A DNA stretch of 64,000 bases from Planctomycetota bacterium (GTDB lineage Bacteria; Planctomycetota; UBA1135; UBA2386). The DNA is taken from the NCBI GenBank assembly GCA_016794425.1, contig JAEUHR010000023.1:186001-250000 (forward strand), in the 5' to 3' direction. Both the position numbers and the translations under genes were made by a program. Below the pieces are notes generated by a model. It was not told the DNA's origin. It saw nothing but the letters and a program-made list of their open reading frames with translations, and ran no database searches. Positions 9,081 through 17,442 of this stretch are shown in pieces; positions within the stretch are counted from its first letter, which is position 1; each line of letters begins with the position of its first letter.

Positions 9081-9686
9081 TCACGGCACCACGAACTCGG
9101 CCAGTGTCGCGGCCGACGCCGACGGCGACAGCGCGTAGAGCACGAACTCACCCAGTTCGCGGCGCGCGAGCTCGAATCGGCTGTCGGCGGGCAGCCGCGG
9201 CCGCGGGTCCTCGGCGCGCGGCAGCACGTAGACGCAGACCGGCGTGTCGTCGGTGCGTGCCAGCAACGCCATGCAGCGGCCGGTCGGCAGCGGCCCGCAG
9301 TAGCAGCCGAGCAGGCGCACCGACGCCGGTTCGAGGTCGAGCTGCGCCGCGAACCGCTGTTCGCACGCCTGCCGCAGGTCGAGGTCCGGTTCGCAGCAGG
9401 ATCCCCCACCGAAGCCGTCGGCGACCGCGTGTTCGTAGGCCGCGATCCACATCGCGCCGAGCGTTTCGCCGACCGGCTCGCCGGTGCCGCGCGCTGCCGG
9501 CCGCCACCACCAGGCGACGGCCAGCAGCAACACGGCCGCCGCGGACACGAGCCACGGCCAGGGCCGGCGCATCGGTGCCGCGGCGGCTGCCCGCGCGGCG
9601 ATCGCGGCGAAGTCGGCCGCCGGCGGCGGCGCGAACGCGCGGCGCAGCGCGCCGTCGACGTCGTGGTCGGCGAGGGGGTCGGTCAT
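9081..9686 (-). CDS. membrane-anchored putative anti-sigma factor with cysteine-rich outer domain
   Basis: A 201-residue protein whose start codon overlaps the stop of the upstream ECF sigma gene by 4 nt (ATGA), the usual layout of a sigma/anti-sigma pair. Residues 1-42 are predicted cytoplasmic; one helix, PWLVSAAAVLLLAVAWWW, spans about 44-61. The rest would be outside the cytoplasm and contains seven cysteines (97, 98, 108, 128, 130, 138, 151), six of them in two tight groups, SCC...AC and CYC...RC. The classical zinc anti-sigma motif H-x3-C-x2-C is absent from the short cytoplasmic part. The anti-sigma role is inferred from position and topology. Confidence 0.7.
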   Translation of the reverse strand: MTDPLADHDVDGALRRAFAPPPAADFAAIAARAAAAAPMRRPWPWLVSAAAVLLLAVAWWWRPAARGTGEPVGETLGAMWIAAYEHAVADGFGGGSCCEPDLDLRQACEQRFAAQLDLEPASVRLLGCYCGPLPTGRCMALLARTDDTPVCVYVLPRAEDPRPRLPADSRFELARRELGEFVLYALSPSASAATLAEFVVP

Positions 9687-10222
9687 CGCGGTATCCGGAC
9701 GGGTTCGGGTGCGGTGGCTGGAGCCAACGTGGTCCGCAGCGCCGCACGCGCGCGGCGGACGTGGCTGGCGACGGTGTTCTCGGGCAGATCGAGCATCGTG
9801 GCGATCTCGGCGAACGTGTGCTCCTGGATCACGTGCAGCAACAGACATGCGCGCGCCGTCTCACCGAGGTCGAGCAGCCCACGCGCGAGCGCGTCGTCGA
9901 GCCCGCCGCGATCGGCGTCGAACGGCCAGGCGGCCGGCTGCCGCACGGCCGCCGTGCGCCGATCGAGGTCGGCGACGGCAGTCGGACGACGGCGGCGCCG
10001 CCAATTCGCCCCCTGGTGGCGCGCGATCTGCGACAGCCAGGCCCGCAGGTCGGTGCCCGGCACGAACGAGTCGCGGCGCTGCCACGCGACGCGGGCAGTC
10101 TCCTGCACCAGGTCGGCCGCGTCCTCGCGACCGACCCACGCCGCCGCGAGCACCCACAGCGATCGACCGTGTTCGGCGAACGCACGTTGGAACTCGTCGG
10201 CGCCGAGGGCAGGAGCCGCCAT
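9683..10222 (-). CDS. ECF-type RNA polymerase sigma factor
   Basis: A group IV sigma factor of 179 residues from the ATG at 10222; a GTG two codons earlier is an alternative. Region 2 is recognisable in DAADLVQETARVAWQRR (core-binding and -10 recognition helix) and region 4 in HTFAEIATMLDLPENTVASHVRRARAAL (helix-turn-helix for the -35). The linker is alanine/proline/arginine-rich. It lies 18 nt after a small cysteine-rich protein gene and overlaps the putative anti-sigma gene by 4 nt, so the three genes form one unit. The signal sensed is unknown; the cysteines in both partners suggest a metal or redox cue. Confidence 0.88.
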   Translation of the reverse strand: MAAPALGADEFQRAFAEHGRSLWVLAAAWVGREDAADLVQETARVAWQRRDSFVPGTDLRAWLSQIARHQGANWRRRRRPTAVADLDRRTAAVRQPAAWPFDADRGGLDDALARGLLDLGETARACLLLHVIQEHTFAEIATMLDLPENTVASHVRRARAALRTTLAPATAPEPVRIPR

Positions 10223-10240
10223 GCGCACAGTGTCCCGCGC

Positions 10241-10468
10241 TCAGCAGCCGCCGCAACCCTTCGGCGGGCAGCAGCCCGGCGCCGGCGTCGGCACCGTGCA
10301 GCACCCGGCATCGCAGCAGTCCGGCGGGCAGCAGTCGGGCGGGCAGACCGGCCCGTCGCACGGGCAGCAGCAACAGGCGCCCGGGCCTTGGGCCGGCGCG
10401 CAGGCCGAACCCGGACCGACCGGCAGGCAGCAGAACAGGGTGAAACAGACGCTCCAGAACGTGCTCAT
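10241..10468 (-). CDS. 75-residue cysteine-rich protein
   Basis: The reading frame encodes only 75 residues, of which 20 are cysteine (27%), most in pairs and often next to proline: the segments ACCCCPC, CPPDCCPPDCC, DAGCC and PGCCPPKGC. The N-terminus, MSTFWSVCFTLFCCLPVG, is hydrophobic enough to be a short signal or membrane anchor. The sole plausible in-frame start is the ATG at 10468. It precedes the ECF sigma gene by 18 nt on the same strand and is probably the first gene of that operon. Metallothionein-like metal binding or a disulfide-rich secreted peptide are both possible; I know no named family for it. Confidence 0.6.
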   Translation of the reverse strand: MSTFWSVCFTLFCCLPVGPGSACAPAQGPGACCCCPCDGPVCPPDCCPPDCCDAGCCTVPTPAPGCCPPKGCGGC

Positions 10469-10603
10469 GCCCCCTGATGTCGCGTTGGCCTTCGATCCGT
10501 GCAGCCGGGCCCCGAAGTCCGCCCGCCCGTTGGCATCGCGGGCGCGGCCGCCGGAACGCCGATTTCGCGAATAGCATCGGCGGTTGCCGACGACCTGAGC
10601 ACC

Positions 10604-11131
10604 GTGGCCACCCCGCCCCCCGACCTCGCGCCGGCGCCGCCGGCGTCCGCCGCACGGCCCGACCTGACGGACCACGCTACCGGTGTGCGGCGCTACCTGC
10701 GGGCGCTCGGCGCCACCGCCGATGAAGCCGACGAGCTGTTGCAGGAGACGCTGCTGGTCGCGTGCCGCGCGGCCGTGCCGGTCGCGCCCGCGGCGGCGCG
10801 TGCGTTCCTGCGCGGCGTGGCGCGCAACCACTGGCTGCGCACGCGGCGCTGGTGGCGCCGGCGGCGCGAGCGCGAGGTCGCGCTGGCAGTCGACCAGCTG
10901 TGGCTCGCGACCGCCGAGGACGACGACGGCGAAGCGCTGCTGGCGGCGCTGCGCGAGTGCCTCGGTGGCCTCGCGGCGCGCACGCGCACGGCGCTCGAAC
11001 TGCACTACCACGACGGGCTCGGCTGGACACAGGTCTCGACCCGCCTCGGCCTGCGCCCGAACGGCACCAAGACGCTGGTCCAGCGCGCCCGCGAAGCCCT
11101 GCGGAACTGCATCGAACGGAGACTGCGATGA
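10604..11131 (+). CDS. ECF-type RNA polymerase sigma factor
   Basis: A second ECF sigma factor, divergent from the cysteine-rich/sigma operon. Region 2 is seen in VRRYLRALGATADEADELLQ with ETLLVACR, and region 4 in ALELHYHDGLGWTQVSTRLG followed by NGTKTLVQRAREAL. I placed the start at GTG 10604 (175 residues), because the sequence upstream of it is low-complexity; a GTG at 10499 would add 35 residues, and neither has a good ribosome-binding site. Its stop overlaps the start of the LRR membrane protein gene (ATGA), making that protein the likely regulator or signal receptor for this sigma factor. Confidence 0.85.
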   Translation: MATPPPDLAPAPPASAARPDLTDHATGVRRYLRALGATADEADELLQETLLVACRAAVPVAPAAARAFLRGVARNHWLRTRRWWRRRREREVALAVDQLWLATAEDDDGEALLAALRECLGGLAARTRTALELHYHDGLGWTQVSTRLGLRPNGTKTLVQRAREALRNCIERRLR

Positions 11132-12756
11132 CGACGATGGACATGCTGGCGATCGCCCGCGAACGGCAACTCGACTGGCTGCTCGACGAAGTGCTGGGTG
11201 GCGGCACGGCCGCACGCCGCGCGGCGCACCCGTGGCTGGCGGCGGCGATCGTGCTGCTCGGCCTCGCCGCGGCGATCGGCACCGCTCTGCTGCGGCGCGA
11301 CGGCGCCGCCGAACCCGCGCCGCTGCAAGAGCCGCCGGCGAACGAATGGCACGAGTGCCACGGCCCGCAGGGAGTGGCGGCCGTGCCCGACGACGTGGTG
11401 CAGCTGCGCTGCTTCGACTTCGATGACGATGCGATCGCCGCGCTGGCGCGGTGCCAGCGCCTCACGCACCTCGATCTGTCGGGCATGGACGTCAACGAGA
11501 AGGGCTACTCGGTGTCGCTGAAGATCACCGACCGCGGTGTCGAGCACCTCGGCCAGCTGACCAGCCTGCGCTGGCTGTCGCTGGCCCAGTGCCACGAGAT
11601 GAAGGGCGAAGGCCTCGCGGCGCTCGAGGCACTGCCGCTGCTCGAACACCTCGACCTGACCTACAGCGGCGTCGAGTCCCCGGCGGTGGAACGGCTCGCG
11701 CGGCTGCCGAGCCTGCGTTCGCTGTCGCTGTCACACTGCATGGACTTCCACGGCCGCTCGCTGGCCGAGGTCGCGAAGATCCCGGGCCTGCAGCGGCTCG
11801 AACTGCGCGCCTGCACGACCGTGGCGGCGGCCGACGCGCTGCACCTGACGCGGCTCACGCACCTGCGCCACCTGGACCTGCGCGATTGCCAGGGTCGGTT
11901 CCGCGGCCAGCGCGGCGACTTCTTCATGGGCGGTGCAGGGCGCGGCGACGTGCCGCCGCCGCCGGTCGAGGACGGCGTCGGCATCACCGACGCGGTCGTC
12001 GCCGCGTTCGCGGGCGCGAAGCTCGAGACGCTGCTGCTGGGCGGCAGCGAGTCGCTCACCGATGCGATCGGACCCGTGCTCGCCGGCATGACGACGCTGC
12101 GCATGCTCGATCTGTCGGCCCTGCCGCGCACGACCGACGCGCTGCTGCCGCAGCTGCCGGGCGGCCTCACGTCGCTGAGGCTCGATCGCAACCCGCAGTT
12201 CACCCTCGCGGGTCTGCGTCGGTTGCCCGCGCTGCCGGGACTGCGGGAACTCGGCCTGGCGGCGATGGCGGAACTCGGCGACGACGGCGTCGCCGCGCTG
12301 CTGGCGGACCGACGGCTCGAGCGCTTCGCGTTCGGCGGCACGCGCGAAGCGGGCAAGGACGGCGAAGTGGTGCGGCGGCCGATCACCGAGTCGATCGCCG
12401 CCGCGATCGCTGCACAACCCGACCTGCGTCACCTCGAGCTACGGCATGCGGAACTCGACCGCCGTGCCGCGGCGCGGCTCGCGGCGCTGCCGCGGCTCGA
12501 GACGCTGGACCTGACGTCGAGCTCCTTGGCCGCCGGTGCAATCGCCGAGTTCGCGGCGGCCCCGGCGCTACGGGAGCTCGACCTGACGTGGGCCAAAGGC
12601 CTCGCCGTGGCCGACGTCGCGCGGGCGGCGCCGCAGTTGCGGCAGCTCCAGCTCTACGGCACCGAGCTCGACCAGCGCGCGGTGCAGGATGGCCTCGCGC
12701 AGCGTCATGGCCTGGTCGTCACGCTGCCGCAGGGCCAGCGCCACCGCGTGCCGTGA
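11128..12756 (+). CDS. transmembrane leucine-rich-repeat protein, putative anti-sigma/sensor
   Basis: A 542-residue protein with a short cytoplasmic N-terminus (MTTMDMLAIARERQLDWLLD), one membrane helix at about 36-54 (WLAAAIVLLGLAAAIGTAL), and a long outer part made of leucine-rich repeats from about residue 95 to 530. Typical repeat wording is LTHLDLSGMDV, LRWLSLAQCHE, LEHLDLTYSGV and LRHLDLRDCQG, the 24-28 residue cysteine/leucine pattern of bacterial LRRs. Because its start overlaps the sigma stop, and topology matches an anti-sigma factor, it is proposed to hold the sigma factor at the membrane and sense a surface ligand. That role is inference. Its last 38 nt overlap the convergent glycosyltransferase remnant. 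Confidence 0.82.
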   Translation: MTTMDMLAIARERQLDWLLDEVLGGGTAARRAAHPWLAAAIVLLGLAAAIGTALLRRDGAAEPAPLQEPPANEWHECHGPQGVAAVPDDVVQLRCFDFDDDAIAALARCQRLTHLDLSGMDVNEKGYSVSLKITDRGVEHLGQLTSLRWLSLAQCHEMKGEGLAALEALPLLEHLDLTYSGVESPAVERLARLPSLRSLSLSHCMDFHGRSLAEVAKIPGLQRLELRACTTVAAADALHLTRLTHLRHLDLRDCQGRFRGQRGDFFMGGAGRGDVPPPPVEDGVGITDAVVAAFAGAKLETLLLGGSESLTDAIGPVLAGMTTLRMLDLSALPRTTDALLPQLPGGLTSLRLDRNPQFTLAGLRRLPALPGLRELGLAAMAELGDDGVAALLADRRLERFAFGGTREAGKDGEVVRRPITESIAAAIAAQPDLRHLELRHAELDRRAAARLAALPRLETLDLTSSSLAAGAIAEFAAAPALRELDLTWAKGLAVADVARAAPQLRQLQLYGTELDQRAVQDGLAQRHGLVVTLPQGQRHRVP

Positions 12757-13742
12757 CCGCGCTGCCGGCGTCGACCGGTTCGCCGAACGGCACGCAGAAC
12801 AGCAGCAGCATGCCGGCCAGCGTCGGCACGCTGGCCAGCGCCGGCACGTGGTCGGCGACCGGCCGTTCGATCTGCAGCAACGCGACTGCCGACCACGCAC
12901 ACCACGGCGCCGCGCGCAGCGCCGACACGATCGGCAGCAGCAGGTAGACCAGATGGTGGTACCAGACGATCGGGCTGAACGCCGCCATCACGACCACCAG
13001 CCGTTCGAAGCGGCCGCGCCGCCGCAGCGCGACCAGCAGCGCCGACACGAACAGCACCTTGTGCACCGCCTTGCCGACCGACTCGCCGCCGAGCCGCATC
13101 GCGAACGCCTCGACGCTGAGGTTCATGTAGTCGAACGTGCTCGCCGCGGTCGCCATCGACACGTCGATCCACGTGCGCAGGTACTCGGGGCGCCACACCA
13201 GTGCCGCCGCAGCCGACAGCACGACGCCGGTCACCGCGCAGGCTGCGACCGCGCGCCACTGCCGCGCCGCTGTGAAGTGCAGCAGCAGCAGGGCCGGCGA
13301 TGTCTTCAGAACGATGGCGACCGCGAGCGCGACGCCGGCCAGCCGTTCGTCACCGCGGCGCGACGCGCGCCACGCCAGCGCGATCGCCAGCAGCGCGAAC
13401 GTGTTGATCTGGCCCGCGTACAGGTTGTCCCACAGCGGCGCGTAGCACAGCAACAGCCACGGCGAAAGCGAGCGCAGCAGCGACGTTCCAGAGCCATGGA
13501 CCGAATGCGCCCACGCTGGCCACCAGGAACAGCGACGCCGGGTGGTAGAGGAAGCCGGGTCCGATCGCGAAGGGCAGGTAGGGATTGTCGCCATGGACGG
13601 CCTTCGCCAGCGCACCGGCGTAGATCTGGAAGTCGCCCGCGAACGCAAACGAGCCGGCGATCCGCGACCAGGCGTAGCTGGCCGTCACCGCGAGCGCCGC
13701 GGCGACGGGCACGTGCAGCAGGACGCGGCGCCAGGCGGACAT
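12719..13742 (-). pseudogene. GT87-type (DUF2029) membrane glycosyltransferase, frameshifted
   Basis: Two overlapping reading frames carry the two parts of one polytopic membrane protein. The first (from ATG 13742) reads MSAWRRVLLHVPVAAAL, DFQIYAGALA, NPYLPFAIGPGFLYHPASL and PWLWN. The second continues with WLLLCYAPLWDNLYAGQINTF, RLAGVALAVAIVLKTSPAL and SPIVWYHHLVYLLL. DFxxYY/YA, the GQ-N motif and the GVxxGxAxxxKxxP helix are features of GT87 polyprenol-phosphate-dependent mannosyltransferases. A +1 shift is needed somewhere in 13440-13490. The join is also about 15-20 residues shorter than I would expect, so a small deletion may be involved. It could be a true pseudogene or an assembly error. 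It overlaps the convergent LRR gene by 38 nt. Confidence 0.65.
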
Positions 13743-13779
13743 GGCGCGCAGGATGCCAGCGGCCGCGCAGGTCGGCAAG

Positions 13780-14817
13780 TCACGGTTCGAGCACGATCTT
13801 GCCCAGCGTCTCGCGCGCTTCGAGCAGCCGATGGGCCTCGCCGACCCGTGCCATCGGCAACTGGCGGTCGAGCACGGGCCGCAGGCGCCCCTGATCGAAC
13901 AGCCGCAGGATCTGGCGCAGATCGCCCTTGCTGCCCATCGTCGAACCGAGGATCGACAGGCTCTTGAAGAACACCGCGTGCAGCGACAACCGTACGTCGC
14001 CGCCCGTGGTCGCGCCGCAGGTGACCAGGCGCCCGCCGCGCGCGAGGCAGCGCACCGAACCGTCGAACGTCGCCGCGCCCACGTGCTCGAACACGACCTG
14101 CACGCCGGCCTTGCCGGTGAGCGCGCGGACCTCGGCGGCGAAGTCCTGCGTCCGGTAGTCGATCACGTGGTGCGCGCCGAGCGCCGCGACCTTCGCGCAC
14201 TTCGCCGCGCCACCGGCGGTCGCGATCACCTGCGCGCCGAGCAGGTTCGCGATCTGCACCGCGGCGCTGCCGACCCCGGACAGGCCGGCGTGCACCAGCA
14301 CGGTCTCGCCGGCGCGCAGCTCGGCCCGGCGCACCAGCATGTGCCACGCCGTCTGGAACACGAGGCAGATCGACGCCGCTTCGGCCGCGGTCAGGGCGCG
14401 CGGCTTCGGCGCGACGTTCGCGAACGGCACGTCGACGAACTCGGCCGCGGTGCCGTCGCAGCTCTCGCCGAGGATGTGGTAGTGCCGGCACAGCTGGTCG
14501 AGGCCCGTCTGGCAGGCCTCGCAGGCGCCGCAGGACACGCCGGGCAGCACGACGACCGGATCGCCCTCGGCGACGCCGCGCGTGCCGGGTCCGAGCGCAT
14601 CGACGACGCCGCAGGCGTCGCTGCTCGGGATCAGCGGCAGCGGGAACGTGTGGCCCGGCACGCCGCGCCGGACCCAGGTGTCGAGGTGGTTCAGGCCGAT
14701 CGCCTGCACGCGCACGCGCACGCGGCCCGGGCCGGGAGTCGGCACCGGCCGCTCCTCGAGCCGCAGTCGATCGAACCCGCCGTGCTCGCGCACGACGACG
14801 CAGCGCATGGTCGCCAT
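13780..14817 (-). CDS. zinc-binding medium-chain dehydrogenase/quinone reductase-type oxidoreductase
   Basis: A 345-residue NAD(P)-dependent MDR-family enzyme. The N-terminal GroES-like domain has GLNHLDTWVRRG and IPSSDACGVV; the structural-zinc lobe GVSCGACEACQTGLDQLC provides four cysteines (about 96-110 region). The Rossmann fold follows with AGLSGVGSAAVQIANLLGA. The position normally used for the first catalytic-zinc cysteine reads GLNHLD, without a cysteine, as in quinone-reductase-like members that keep only the structural zinc. Substrate cannot be deduced. A start nine bases later (MRCVVV) is possible. The gene is 37 nt upstream of the frameshifted glycosyltransferase on the same strand. 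Confidence 0.87.
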   Translation of the reverse strand: MATMRCVVVREHGGFDRLRLEERPVPTPGPGRVRVRVQAIGLNHLDTWVRRGVPGHTFPLPLIPSSDACGVVDALGPGTRGVAEGDPVVVLPGVSCGACEACQTGLDQLCRHYHILGESCDGTAAEFVDVPFANVAPKPRALTAAEAASICLVFQTAWHMLVRRAELRAGETVLVHAGLSGVGSAAVQIANLLGAQVIATAGGAAKCAKVAALGAHHVIDYRTQDFAAEVRALTGKAGVQVVFEHVGAATFDGSVRCLARGGRLVTCGATTGGDVRLSLHAVFFKSLSILGSTMGSKGDLRQILRLFDQGRLRPVLDRQLPMARVGEAHRLLEARETLGKIVLEP

Positions 14818-14856
14818 CGTGCGCGATGATCGCGGCGCCGGCGCGCCGACGCCACC

Positions 14857-17343
14857 TCAGACCTGCTGCGGCACCGACGGCGACGACGGGTTCAGCAGGC
14901 TGCCCAGCGTGGCGCGCAGCGCTTCGAGCTGGAACGGCTTCGCGAGCACGCAGTCCGGCCGCAGCGTGCTCGCCATCTGCCCGACGTGCGAATCGGCGTG
15001 ACCGCTCATCAGCGCGATGCGCGCGTCGGGCCGCACCTGACGCAGTTGTCGCAGCACCTCGGTGCCGTCCATCGCCGGCATCGTCAGGTCGACGAACGCG
15101 ACCAGCGGTCGGTCGACCGGTGCGGCGGCCGCGGCCTGCACGCACGCCGCGCCGGCGCCGAACGGCGCCGCTTCGCGGCCGAGGAAGCGCAGCATGCGGA
15201 CCAGGATCGCACGCACGTGTTCGTCGTCGTCGACCAGCAGGATCGTCGCCGGCACCGCGGGTGGCGGCAGGCTCGGCAGCACGACGGTCGGCTCGGCGGT
15301 CGCGCCGGGCGGCGCCGCACCGGGCAGTTCGATGCGGAACGTGCTGCCGCGGCCGAGTTCGCTGCGCACGCCGATGCTGCCCCCGTGGCGCTGCACGATG
15401 CCGCTGACCACGGCGAGGCCGAGCCCGCGGCCCGGGAAGCGCGTCGTGAAGAACGGGTCGAACACGCGTTCGGCGACTTCGGGGGTCATGCCTTCGCCGT
15501 CGTCGACGACCTCGATCACGATCCGGCCGGGCCCGGCCTCACCGGCGGCCGACGGCACCCTGCCGACGCGGATCGTGACCGTGCGAGCCTTCGCATCGCG
15601 GGCGTTGGTGGCGAGGTTCAGCAGCGCCTGGTCCAGCGCCGCCGCATCGGCGACCGCGCCGAGCGATTCGACCTCGGCGACGAGCCGCACGTCGATCGCG
15701 TCGCCGCAGGCCGACCGCAGCACCGGCACCAGCGAGCGCAGCGCCGCCACCAGGTCGATCGGTGCGGGCTGCAGCGGGGCGCCGCCGGCGTAGGTCTGCA
15801 GCTGTTTGCACAAACGCGCCGCATGCCGGCCCGACTGCCGGATGCTCTGCGCGAACGCCGCGGCGTCGGTGTTGGGCAGCGCTTCGGCGATCAGCTCGGC
15901 GTTGCCGAGGATGCCGGTCAGCAGGTTGTTGAAGTCGTGCGCGACGCCGGCGGCCATCGTGCCGAGGCCCTGTGCGCGTTCGAGACCGCGCAGCCGCTCC
16001 TCGAGCTGCGCCTGCTCGCGGCGTGCGGCGTGCACATGCTCGATCTCCTCGGCGAGGCGGCGGTTCACGCGCTGCAGCCGCCGGCGGCCGTGCCAGAACA
16101 GACCGACCAGCACGGCCATGCCCGCCGTCAGCGCGGTCGTCGACCAGACGCGCCGTTCGCGGATCTCGGCGACGCTGCGCGCCTCGGCGTCGCGCAGCCC
16201 CTGCTCGGCGAGGTCGCGCGCCTCCTCGGCCTCGCGCAGCCGGGCACGGGTCTCCCGCACCTGCTGCTCGATCTCGACGCGCGCAGCCCGTCGCGCATCG
16301 ATCGCCTCCGCGAGCCGAGCCGCGGTCGGCCCGTCGGCCGCACGCACGGCGAAGTCCAGACGCGTGCGCTGCAGCTGGTCTTCGATCGTCGTGTAGCCGC
16401 GGCCTGCGACCAGCGCTTCGCCCTCTTCGAGCAACGTGATCGCGTGTTCGGTCTCGCCGATGCGTCGCGTCAGGAAGGCGCGCACGTCCAGCGTGGCGCC
16501 GAGCTCGCGGCGGTCGGCGAGCAGCCGAAACAGGTCGCTGGCCTGCTCCAGGTGCGCCAGCGCTCCCTTCGGGTCGCTGTCGACCAGCGCCGCGGCGCGG
16601 AACGAGTGCACGGTGCCGAGCAGCCGGCGGTTGCCCTGCGCCCGGCCCAACGCCTCGGCGGCGTCGAGCAACGCCGCGGCGGACTCGAGCGGACCGTCGA
16701 CGGTCCTCGCCTTGTACTCTTCGAGCAGCAGCCACGGCCGGTAGACGGCGACGACGTCGGGCCGCGGTCCCGCCTCGGCCTCGGCGAACAGGCGTCGCAG
16801 CGACGCCAGGCCGCGCGTCGGCGTCGTGTGCAACGTCAACATCGCCGCGCGCAAGCGCAGGACCAGATCGCCGACCTGCTCGGCCGCTGCCTGGCCCGGG
16901 ATCGAGTGCGCGAGTTCGTCGCCGTGCCGTTCGGCGTAGCACAGGCAGCGCGCCAACGCGAAGTGGCTGTGCACGCGCAGCCGCGGCGGCGTCGCGGCCG
17001 GCAGCGGGTCACAGCGGCCCTGCCACACCTGCGCCGGTATCGGTCCTTCGAGCCGGGCGCAGGCGAGCTGCGCCAGCGCCGCCATCGCCTCGGCAGCGCC
17101 GACCACGTGGGATCCGCGGCCCGCCTCCCACAGTTCGGTGGCGACGCGCAGCGCCGCTGCGCAGTCGACTTCGAGCAGCCATTCGACCCGTTCGGCGCCG
17201 AGGTCGAACCAGGCCTCGGAGAGGGGTGGCACCGCGGCCTGCTCCCGCGCCTGCTGCTCGGCGCGGGCGTCCTGCGCCCCCACCACGGACGGAAGGGCGA
17301 CGAGGATCCCGCAGAAGACGAGCGAGCAACGACCCGGCAACAC
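14857..17343 (-). CDS. hybrid sensor histidine kinase/response regulator
   Basis: An 828-residue signalling protein, starting at GTG. A signal-like segment (about 1-23) precedes a large helical, TPR-like outer region to about 390 that ends in a coiled-coil rich in E/R/A. One membrane helix spans about 400-417. The kinase core follows: H-box AAGVAHDFNNLLTGILG with phosphoacceptor H469, N-box NLATNARDA (576-584), G1 DDGEGM (614-619), F-box FDPFFTT and G2 GRGLGLAV (638-645). A C-terminal receiver has DDD at about 705, phospho-acceptor D752 and K802. No separate DNA-binding response regulator is adjacent. The sensed signal is unknown. Confidence 0.9.
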   Translation of the reverse strand: MLPGRCSLVFCGILVALPSVVGAQDARAEQQAREQAAVPPLSEAWFDLGAERVEWLLEVDCAAALRVATELWEAGRGSHVVGAAEAMAALAQLACARLEGPIPAQVWQGRCDPLPAATPPRLRVHSHFALARCLCYAERHGDELAHSIPGQAAAEQVGDLVLRLRAAMLTLHTTPTRGLASLRRLFAEAEAGPRPDVVAVYRPWLLLEEYKARTVDGPLESAAALLDAAEALGRAQGNRRLLGTVHSFRAAALVDSDPKGALAHLEQASDLFRLLADRRELGATLDVRAFLTRRIGETEHAITLLEEGEALVAGRGYTTIEDQLQRTRLDFAVRAADGPTAARLAEAIDARRAARVEIEQQVRETRARLREAEEARDLAEQGLRDAEARSVAEIRERRVWSTTALTAGMAVLVGLFWHGRRRLQRVNRRLAEEIEHVHAARREQAQLEERLRGLERAQGLGTMAAGVAHDFNNLLTGILGNAELIAEALPNTDAAAFAQSIRQSGRHAARLCKQLQTYAGGAPLQPAPIDLVAALRSLVPVLRSACGDAIDVRLVAEVESLGAVADAAALDQALLNLATNARDAKARTVTIRVGRVPSAAGEAGPGRIVIEVVDDGEGMTPEVAERVFDPFFTTRFPGRGLGLAVVSGIVQRHGGSIGVRSELGRGSTFRIELPGAAPPGATAEPTVVLPSLPPPAVPATILLVDDDEHVRAILVRMLRFLGREAAPFGAGAACVQAAAAAPVDRPLVAFVDLTMPAMDGTEVLRQLRQVRPDARIALMSGHADSHVGQMASTLRPDCVLAKPFQLEALRATLGSLLNPSSPSVPQQV

Positions 17344-17442
17344 GGGCCGGAAGCCTACGACGCGAAGGGCTCGCAGGCGACCGTGCGATCGGGGGTTCCG
17401 GTCAGAACGGGCCGCGATGGGCCGAAGTGCGCAGGCCGCAGA

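Noticed and set aside
7355-9409. 684-residue minus-strand ORF opposite the DUF4139 gene
   Set aside because: Low-complexity, histidine/arginine/valine-rich translation with no domain, antisense to a clear coding frame.
10553-10578. ECF promoter with GGAAC at 10553-10557
   Set aside because: The expected CGTC/CGTT -10 is not present 16-17 nt downstream; kept only as a weak hint.
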